Origin: JBJXFY01 sp046155815
GTDB taxonomy: Bacteria; Verrucomicrobiota; Verrucomicrobiia; Limisphaerales; CAIMTB01
Assembly: GCA_046155815.1 (NCBI GenBank)
Contig: JBJXFY010000247.1
Span: 1-11,523 of the forward strand
DNA length: 11,523 nt
Direction of reading: 5' to 3'
Below the pieces are notes generated by a model. It was not told the DNA's origin and searched no databases. It saw nothing but the letters and a program-made list of their open reading frames with translations. The position numbers and the translations under genes are program-made. The stretch's first letter is position 1, and each line of letters starts with the position of its first letter. Below are positions 7,002-11,523 of this stretch, in pieces.

Positions 7002-8158
7002 CAAGACCCTTTCAGCGATTCCAGAAACCGCCGCAGCACCTCCACCGCCCGGTCGAGCTGCGGCAGCGCAATCCACTCGTCCGCCGTGTGCGCCTGCGCG
7101 ATGTCGCCCGGACCGAACACCACCGACGGTGTGCCGCCCATCGCCAGCACCGCGGCGTCGCAGAAGTAATGCACCCCGCGCGGCTCCGGCGACTTCGCAA
7201 CCTCCATGAACTGCCGCACCAGCGGCAGCTCCGGGTCCGTCTCCAAGGCCGGCTCCGGGACGCCCTTCTGGTCCGCCAGCTTCACCCGCAGCCCGCGCGC
7301 CGTGAGAAAGGCACGGACCTCGCGCAGCACGCCCGCGTGCGACTCGCCCGGCAGCGTGCGGCGGTCCGCCTGGATCGTGCAACGGTCGGGCACGATGTTC
7401 GGCTGCGTGCCGCCGCGGATCACGCCGACGTTGATCGTTGGCCGGCCGAGCAGTGGATGCGACTTCTCGCGCAGCGCCGCGGCGTAGTCGCCCTCAAGCG
7501 CCTCGACCACCCGCGCCATCTCGCGCACGGCGTTGCGGCCCAGCTCGGGCATCGCGCCGTGCGCCGCCTGGCCGCGGGTCTCGATGGTGAGCCACACGTC
7601 GCCCTTGTGCGCCGTCACCACCTTCAGCCGCGTCGGCTCGCCCACGACGGCGAGGTTCGCCCGGAAGCCGGACTTCACCAGCGCGCGCGAGCCGAGCTGC
7701 AGGTTCTCCTCGTCCACCAGCCCGGCAAAGACGATCTCCGTGGCCGCCGGCCGCGGGCCGGACTTCGCCAGCGCGACCAGCGCGGTGAGCATCGCGGCCA
7801 CGCTGCCCTTCGTGTCGCACGCGCCGCGGCCGTGGAGGCGGGTGCCGCGGACCTCCGGCGTGAAGAGGCGATCGTTGCCGCCGATCACGCCGACGGTGTC
7901 CATGTGCGGCGCGAGCAGAACGCGCCGCGTGGTCCGGCCGGCGGGCGCGAGGCGGAGCAGCACGTTGCGCCGGCCGGGCCGCACGTCCTGAAACTCCACG
8001 TCGAGGCCCGCGCGCGCGCCGAGCGCCGCGAGGAAGTCCGCCACGCGCGCCTCGCCCGCGGTGGCGTCGCCCGCCGGGACAAAGGCCGGGTTCACGCTCG
8101 GCAGCGCGACGAGGTCACGCAGGAGCGTGGCGGCCGGGGAAAGGGAGCGGGCGCGCAA
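7001..8158 (-). CDS. M20 family metallo-deacylase/peptidase (ArgE/DapE/CPG2-like)
   Basis: A cytoplasmic two-zinc amidohydrolase of about 385 residues, the usual M20A length. Motifs in order: APHMDTV (His85, Asp87), GRGACDTKG (bridging Asp115), LVDEEN (Glu150 as general base), VVGEPT (metal Glu), then the dimerisation domain with a His in GQAAHGAMPE, and the C-terminal IAQAHTADEW with the last metal His. The set is complete, so the protein should hydrolyse an N-acyl amino acid or a peptide; acetylornithine, succinyl-diaminopimelate and others are all possible. The start is uncertain. No ATG or GTG lies where one is needed, and the frame runs open back into the peroxidase gene. TTG at 8158 and TTG at 8167 are the candidates before the first helix (LLRDLVALPSV). 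I chose 8158 because 8167 falls within a likely -10 box; translation would then be leaderless. The stop codon touches the 6860-7001 repeat. Confidence 0.9.
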   Translation of the reverse strand: MRARSLSPAATLLRDLVALPSVNPAFVPAGDATAGEARVADFLAALGARAGLDVEFQDVRPGRRNVLLRLAPAGRTTRRVLLAPHMDTVGVIGGNDRLFTPEVRGTRLHGRGACDTKGSVAAMLTALVALAKSGPRPAATEIVFAGLVDEENLQLGSRALVKSGFRANLAVVGEPTRLKVVTAHKGDVWLTIETRGQAAHGAMPELGRNAVREMARVVEALEGDYAAALREKSHPLLGRPTINVGVIRGGTQPNIVPDRCTIQADRRTLPGESHAGVLREVRAFLTARGLRVKLADQKGVPEPALETDPELPLVRQFMEVAKSPEPRGVHYFCDAAVLAMGGTPSVVFGPGDIAQAHTADEWIALPQLDRAVEVLRRFLESLKGS

Positions 8159-8165
8159 GCGCGGC

Positions 8166-8195
8166 AAGGTAGGAGCGCCAAGGAACGGGTGTCGA
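8166..8195 (-). promoter_or_regulatory. Putative promoter of the M20 gene
   Basis: On the minus strand TCGACA (8195-8190; five of six bases of TTGACA) is followed after 18 bp by TACCTT (8171-8166). It lies between the peroxidase terminator and the M20 gene, where a promoter is expected. Transcription would begin close to 8159, next to the TTG at 8158. The same TACCTTGCCGC string occurs upstream of the aldo/keto reductase gene. Predicted by eye only. Confidence 0.38.
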
Positions 8196-8205
8196 GGCGG
8201 CGCAA

Positions 8206-8233
8206 GGAAAAGGGCGGGCTGGAAAGCCCGCCC
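8206..8233 (-). terminator. Rho-independent terminator after the glutathione peroxidase gene
   Basis: On the minus strand GGGCGGGCT (8233-8225) and AGCCCGCCC (8220-8212) form a perfect 9-bp stem with a four-base loop, followed by TTTTCCTT (8211-8204). It lies 25 bp beyond the peroxidase stop and separates that gene from the M20 gene. It also argues against any M20 start upstream of about 8205. Confidence 0.85.
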
Positions 8234-8258
8234 TCCGGTGAACCTGGCCTTTCCGGCC

Positions 8259-8819
8259 TTACTTGGCCGCCAGCGCCTTCTTAATCGCGTCCGCCACCTC
8301 GGGCGCGTCGGGCGCGGTGCGCGGCTCAAAGCGGGCGAGGATCTTCCCGTCCGCGCTGACGAGGAACTTGCCGAAGTTCCATTTCACTTCACCGGGGAAG
8401 GGCGAGTCCTTGCCGGTGAGCGCGGCGTAGAGCGGGTGCTGCTCGGCACCCTTCACATGCACCTTCTCCGTGAGTGGAAAGGTCACGTCGTACTTGGATT
8501 TGCAGAAGGCCTGGATCTCCTCGGGCGTGCCGGGCTCCTGGCCGTTGAAGTCGTTGCTGGGCACACCGACGACGGTGAAGCCCTGGTCCTTGAACTCGCG
8601 CTGCAGCTTCTCGAGCGCGGAGTACTGCGGAGTGAGGCCGCACTTGGAGGCGACGTTGACGACGAGGAGCACGCGGGCCTTCTGGGCCTTGAGCGTGGTG
8701 TCCTTGCCGTGGATGTCCTTGATGGGGATCTCGGTCACGCTGCCGGCCCATGCGCCGGGCGCGGCAAAGGGCAGGACGGTCACGGCCGCGAGGGAGAAAA
8801 GGCGGGCAAATGGATTCAT
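8259..8819 (-). CDS. Exported glutathione peroxidase family protein (thioredoxin-type)
   Basis: A 186-residue peroxidase. Residues 1-25 form a Sec signal peptide ending in AWA, so the enzyme acts outside the cytoplasm, unlike most bacterial BtuE-type homologues. The glutathione-peroxidase fold follows. The catalytic tetrad is complete: Cys60 in NVASKCGLTPQY, Gln94 in FNGQEPG, and Trp147-Asn148 in KWNFGKF. Cys106 (IQAFCKSKYDVTFP) aligns with the resolving cysteine of yeast Gpx3 (Cys82), so the family rule predicts a two-cysteine, thioredoxin-like reductant and not glutathione. The usual PCNQF is PSNDF here (Ser88, Asp90); this removes the third, non-catalytic cysteine. It should reduce hydrogen peroxide or lipid hydroperoxides in the periplasm. 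The ATG at 8819 starts the signal peptide. The gene is monocistronic: a terminator follows it and a candidate promoter precedes it. Confidence 0.95.
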   Translation of the reverse strand: MNPFARLFSLAAVTVLPFAAPGAWAGSVTEIPIKDIHGKDTTLKAQKARVLLVVNVASKCGLTPQYSALEKLQREFKDQGFTVVGVPSNDFNGQEPGTPEEIQAFCKSKYDVTFPLTEKVHVKGAEQHPLYAALTGKDSPFPGEVKWNFGKFLVSADGKILARFEPRTAPDAPEVADAIKKALAAK

Positions 8820-8827
8820 GGCGACGC

Positions 8828-8864
8828 AAAGATGAACCGGACCGGGGGCGCGTCAAACACGCGC
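8828..8864 (-). promoter_or_regulatory. Putative peroxidase promoter with inverted repeat over the -35
   Basis: On the minus strand TTGACG (8856-8851) is followed after 17 bp by ATCTTT (8833-8828), a weak -10, so the leader would be only a few nt long. The -35 lies inside a perfect inverted repeat GCGCGT-5-ACGCGC (8848-8864), which could bind a repressor. Both readings are by eye; short GC palindromes are common at this base composition. Confidence 0.33.
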
Positions 8865-8970
8865 TCCGGACGGCGAAGGCAAGAACTGCGCCCGGAGGAT
8901 GCGGCCTGCGGTCACAGGGAAATCTCGTGGGCCGCGGGCCTTCGGGAAATGGAGGCGCCCTCAAGTCCCC

Positions 8971-10152
8971 TCAGCCCTGGCTCAGCCGCCGCTTCGGCGC
9001 GTCGTGCAGCAGCGCGTGGGCTTCCTGAAGGATCACCGGGATGCGGTCGCGGAACGGGCTGCGGGCGAGCACGGGGGCGAGAGCCTTCGCGTTGACCGCG
9101 CCGGCGTTCTCGCCAGGGAACCAATGGTCCGCCTGGCCGAGCAGGTTGTAGCGCATCTTGCCCCAGGCCACGAGATCGAGCGCCTTGGCGTAGGTCCAGA
9201 GGCGGAGGATTTCGAGCACGTTCACCTCGCCGGGCACGTCCACGTACTCGGGCAGGCCCTCGGTCCAGCGCAGGCACCAGTCGCGGCCCAGCACGCGCTC
9301 CAGCTCGGCGCGTAGGCGGGCCTCGATCTCCGGCAGCACCTCGTGCATCCGGTCGTACCCCGCGAGTCCGGCGACGTGCTCATCAAAGTCGGCCGGCCGC
9401 GCCGCGCCGAGGCTGAGGGTGTGGACGTGCGGCTGGCTGAGGCACCAGAGGTCGTTGAACTGCATCGGGGTGAGTGGCCGGCACAATTCTACGAGCTTCG
9501 GCGGCGGGTCGTAGAGCTTACCGCCCTTGTCGTTCGGGCTGATGATGAAGACGCCCAAGTCACGCCGGCGGGCCTCCGGGATGGCCGGCCAGTTCAGCTC
9601 GTTCACGAAGTACCAGTGCAGGTTCACGTAGTCGAAGCCGTCGCTGCGGATGGCCTCAAGGATAACATCCGTGGTGGCGTGCGTGGAAAAGCCGACCCAG
9701 CGGCAGCGCCCCTCGGCCTGCAGCTTCCGCGCCGCGGCGAGGCAACCGTCCTTCCGCAGGGACCAGTCGAGGAGCTGACGGTTGTTGATGCCGTGGAGGG
9801 AGAGCAGCTCGACGTGGTCCAGGCCGAGGTAGGCCATTGAGCGGTCGAAGGTCTTCAGGAACTCGTCCGGGGTGGCCATCGGCGCGACCTTCGTCTGCAC
9901 GATGAGCTTCTCCCGCGGGAAATGCGCGAGAACGGGGCCGAGCTGCATCTCGCTCGAGCCATATCCGCGGGCGGTCTCGATGTGGTGGATGCCCAGTTCG
10001 ACAGCGCGGCGGATGGTGGCCTCGAGGTTGGCCTGGCCTTCCTTGGGCACCTCGCTCCACGGGATGTCCTGCCACTTGTGCTGGTAACGCATCCCGCCGC
10101 AGGAGAAGACCGGCATCTGGAGCCCGGTGCGGCCAAAGCGGCGGTAGCGCAT
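8971..10152 (-). CDS. Aldo/keto reductase with degenerate C-terminal ferredoxin-like domain
   Basis: A 393-residue NAD(P)H-dependent oxidoreductase with an aldo/keto reductase TIM barrel (about residues 1-280). The catalytic tetrad reads Glu59 (IETARGYG), Tyr64, Lys88 (VQTKVA) and His120 (LLSLHGIN). The usual Asp is replaced by Glu, which I recall as common in this branch. Residues 290-385 (LPEYVDVPGEVNVLEILRLW, then GKMRYNLLG and HWFPGENA) align in pattern with the C-terminal [4Fe-4S] domain found in related reductases, but the CxxCxxC cluster ligands are absent, so no cluster is expected. The ATG at 10152 is supported by AAGGGG about five bases upstream. The 151-bp gap after the gene contains no convincing terminator. 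The substrate cannot be told from sequence. Confidence 0.93.
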   Translation of the reverse strand: MRYRRFGRTGLQMPVFSCGGMRYQHKWQDIPWSEVPKEGQANLEATIRRAVELGIHHIETARGYGSSEMQLGPVLAHFPREKLIVQTKVAPMATPDEFLKTFDRSMAYLGLDHVELLSLHGINNRQLLDWSLRKDGCLAAARKLQAEGRCRWVGFSTHATTDVILEAIRSDGFDYVNLHWYFVNELNWPAIPEARRRDLGVFIISPNDKGGKLYDPPPKLVELCRPLTPMQFNDLWCLSQPHVHTLSLGAARPADFDEHVAGLAGYDRMHEVLPEIEARLRAELERVLGRDWCLRWTEGLPEYVDVPGEVNVLEILRLWTYAKALDLVAWGKMRYNLLGQADHWFPGENAGAVNAKALAPVLARSPFRDRIPVILQEAHALLHDAPKRRLSQG

Positions 10153-10163
10153 GGCCCCCTTAG

Positions 10164-10188
10164 TTGCCGCGGCGCGGCGGCAAGGTAA
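10164..10188 (-). promoter_or_regulatory. Hairpin and possible -10 box directly before the aldo/keto reductase ribosome-binding site
   Basis: TTGCCGC (10164-10170) and GCGGCAA (10177-10183) form a perfect 7-bp stem with a 6-base loop in the 5' leader on the minus strand. The stem ends two bases before AAGGGG. TACCTT (10188-10183) overlaps its start and resembles the proposed -10 of the M20 gene, but I see no matching -35. The hairpin could protect the 5' end or affect ribosome access; it may also be chance in GC-rich DNA. Confidence 0.3.
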
Positions 10189-10211
10189 GCGCCGTCAGCA
10201 CGAAGCGGGCG

Positions 10212-11054
10212 TCACTGCGGACTGCCGGGGAACGGCGGCAGTTCAATGCCCAATTCGGCGCCCCGGCGCCGTTGCTCGGTCACCGCGTTGATCTGGTCCT
10301 GGGCCGGATTGCCGCTGTTGAAGGCATTGCCCATCGGCTGTTCCGCCACGCCACCGCGCGTGCGCAGCGGCCGGGACACGTTCTGTGCCCCGATGTCCGG
10401 CTGGACGGCCAAACTGTTGAGCTGGTTGATGGCGGCAGCGGTGGGTGATGGCTGCGGGGTGCCGTCCGAGGCCACGCCGGCGCGGCTGGAGAAGACGACC
10501 GGGCCGGCGTTCGGGTTCAAGCCCGGCTGGGCCGGCGCGGCCCCGGGCAGGCCGGCGCGCACGCCCGGCTGTCCCGGTGCGGGCACGCCCGGCTTGCCCG
10601 GCACGGCGGCCGGGGCGGCACCCTTGATGCCGTTCTCCGCAAAGCTCAGCGTCATCTCGAAGCCGGCGTTGCGGATGCGAACGGTTTCCCTTACGGCATC
10701 AATCTCAACGACCTCGACGGCCGAGTTGCGCGTGTTCCCGTGCGCCGGGTTGTCGGTGAGCGTCGGGTAGAGGAACTGCCCCGGCCGGTCCTTGTCCGGC
10801 AGCATCAGGTGGGCGTAGCGCAGCGCACCGATCTGTGACACGCCGGCGAGCTTCACGTCCACCTTGTCCGGCGGCGGCGCGGGCGGGTTGGTCGGCGGCG
10901 GGGGCGGCGGCGCGGGCTCGCGCAGGCCAAAGGCGTTGCGGCGGGCGATGCCCTTGTATGGGTTTTCCCCCGGCGGATTGTCCTGTGCCAGCACGGCCAA
11001 GGAGGCCAAGCCGGCCAGCAATCCGGGAAGGAGTCGGTTCCGCGCAGCTTTCAT
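10212..11054 (-). CDS. Exported proline-rich protein with GspC/PilP-like middle domain, function unknown
   Basis: A 280-residue protein I cannot name. Residues 1-23 are a signal peptide or membrane anchor (basic start, LLPGLLAGLASLAVLA). Then comes an ARRNAFGL segment (37-44), a proline-rich linker (47-62), and a predicted beta-rich domain (64-140: VKLAGVSQIGALRYAHLM, then VEVVEIDAVRETVRIRNAG). A collagen-like Pro/Gly run (147-183) and a low-complexity, Gln/Asn-containing tail follow. The order 'RN-x-FGL, poly-Pro, small beta domain with a VRIRN strand' is like the homology region of GspC/PilP inner-membrane proteins of type II secretion and type IV pilus systems. No other secretion gene is present, so this is weak structural inference. 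The ATG at 11054 starts the signal sequence directly and has no Shine-Dalgarno sequence. The gene is divergent from the aldolase gene and is followed after 59 bp by the aldo/keto reductase on the same strand. Confidence 0.82.
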   Translation of the reverse strand: MKAARNRLLPGLLAGLASLAVLAQDNPPGENPYKGIARRNAFGLREPAPPPPPPTNPPAPPPDKVDVKLAGVSQIGALRYAHLMLPDKDRPGQFLYPTLTDNPAHGNTRNSAVEVVEIDAVRETVRIRNAGFEMTLSFAENGIKGAAPAAVPGKPGVPAPGQPGVRAGLPGAAPAQPGLNPNAGPVVFSSRAGVASDGTPQPSPTAAAINQLNSLAVQPDIGAQNVSRPLRTRGGVAEQPMGNAFNSGNPAQDQINAVTEQRRRGAELGIELPPFPGSPQ

Positions 11055-11075
11055 CGTCGGACGGGTAACACCGGC

Positions 11076-11099
11076 GGGTGCGGAAGGTTTCCCGCACCC
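11076..11099. repeat. Inverted repeat in the divergent intergenic region
   Basis: GGGTGCGG (11076-11083) and CCGCACCC (11092-11099) are perfect 8-bp arms around an 8-base centre, 22 bp upstream of the proline-rich protein gene and about 110 bp before the aldolase start. It could be an operator for one or both genes, or a hairpin in a transcript. No T run follows on either strand, so it is not a typical terminator. Confidence 0.45.
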
Positions 11100-11207
11100 G
11101 GCGACAGGCTACGCCGGATGCCGTCGGAAGGCCAGCCCCCGCGCGAAGGCAGGCGGCCCCGTTTTCCTCACGACTCCCGGCGGACTTTGCTCCAGCCTCT
11201 CGGCCGC

Positions 11208-11523
11208 ATGAAGCCATTCTGGTCCGGCGTTTTCCCGGCCATCACGACGCAGATGCACAAGGACGGCTCCCTTGATCTCGGGGCCACCGCCACGCATGCC
11301 GAGGCCCTCATCGCCAGCGGCATCTCCGGCCTGATCTTCCTCGGCTCGCTGGGCGAGAACCAGGCGCTCACGCCGGACGAGAAGCGCCGCGTCATGGAGG
11401 CAGTGATCGGGGCGGTGGCGGGCCGCGTGCCGGTGCTGAGCGGCGTGGCGGAGAGCAGCCTGGCGGAGGCCGTCCGCTACGTGCGCGACCTGGAGCGCCT
11501 TGGCGCGGACGGTTACATGCTCA
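11208..11523 (+). CDS. Dihydrodipicolinate synthase/N-acetylneuraminate lyase family protein, 3' truncated
   Basis: The first 105 codons of a class I aldolase of the DapA/NanA family run off the right edge. The N-terminus (MKPFWSGVFPAITTQ) is the first strand of the barrel. LIFLGSLGENQALTPDEKR (42-60) is the pyruvate-binding region, and RVPVLSGVAE followed by LGADGYML are the next conserved strands. The family motif GTTGE reads GSLGE here (46-50). True DapA keeps two threonines and NanA has GSTGE, so this is probably neither and more likely one of the many sugar-acid or unknown-substrate branches. The Schiff-base lysine lies outside the window. The ATG at 11208 begins exactly at the conserved N-terminus; no Shine-Dalgarno sequence precedes it. 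It is divergent from the proline-rich protein gene, with 153 bp between them. Confidence 0.9.
   Translation, partial: MKPFWSGVFPAITTQMHKDGSLDLGATATHAEALIASGISGLIFLGSLGENQALTPDEKRRVMEAVIGAVAGRVPVLSGVAESSLAEAVRYVRDLERLGADGYML

Noticed and set aside
6986..8284. A 432-codon plus-strand frame opposite the M20 gene
   Set aside because: Antisense shadow; the translation is Arg/His/Ala-rich without motifs, while the minus strand carries every M20 metal ligand.
8159..8329. Upstream extension of the M20 frame into the peroxidase gene
   Set aside because: It crosses a strong terminator and yields an Arg/Pro-rich stretch without similarity to M20 N-termini.
8820..8970. Possible small gene or RNA between the peroxidase and the aldo/keto reductase
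   Set aside because: Apart from the peroxidase promoter region I see no start with a ribosome-binding site and no convincing structured RNA.
1..11523. A new multi-gene defence, mobile or biosynthetic system
   Set aside because: The genes are recognisable housekeeping or accessory enzymes in separate transcription units; no integrase, nuclease, helicase, toxin-antitoxin pair or tailored cluster is present.

Overview
The window is about 11.5 kb of very GC-rich, gene-dense bacterial chromosome holding ten protein genes. Two of them run off the window edges: the M28 peptidase at the left and the DapA/NanA-like aldolase at the right. The mix suggests an environmental Verrucomicrobiota-like (PVC group) bacterium: a two-subunit 2-oxoacid:ferredoxin oxidoreductase, a small secreted DUF6370-like cysteine protein, an aldo/keto reductase with a degenerate C-terminal ferredoxin-like domain, a proline-rich secreted protein of GspC/PilP flavour, many starts without Shine-Dalgarno sequences, and an intergenic inverted repeat made of 10-bp units. 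That placement is inference from resemblance and was not tested by search.

Layout from left to right. (1) 1-1223 (+) is the 3' part of a secreted-type M28 zinc aminopeptidase/carboxypeptidase. (2) 1329-4122 (-) is the korA-korB operon (korA first, 19-bp gap), with its own promoter just upstream of korA. (3) 4306-4623 (-) is a small exported cysteine protein with a promoter and a strong rho-independent terminator. (4) 4739-5626 (+) is an ALG5/DPM1-like family 2 glycosyltransferase. It converges on, and overlaps by 77 bp, (5) 5550-6842 (-), a MOP/MATE-type polysaccharide flippase. (6) The 158-bp gap before the flippase is almost wholly occupied by a ~142-bp element with 30-bp imperfect terminal inverted repeats. 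(7) 7001-8158 (-) is an ArgE/DapE-like M20 deacylase. (8) 8259-8819 (-) is an exported thioredoxin-type glutathione peroxidase with a clear terminator. (9) 8971-10152 (-) is an aldo/keto reductase. (10) 10212-11054 (-) is a proline-rich secreted protein, divergent from (11) 11208-11523 (+), the start of a dihydrodipicolinate synthase/N-acetylneuraminate lyase family gene.

Most genes look like independent housekeeping or accessory units; only korAB is a clear operon. The glycosyltransferase and flippase plausibly serve the same lipid-linked glycan pathway although they are convergent. The KorAB enzyme would feed reduced ferredoxin from 2-oxoglutarate or another 2-oxoacid. No intergenic stretch exceeds about 185 bp. 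I see no tRNA, rRNA, CRISPR array, transposase or phage gene, and no convincing new defence or mobile system. The least ordinary items are the intergenic repeat element, the convergent gene overlap, and a 17-bp TTGACGCGC-containing motif shared by two upstream regions.
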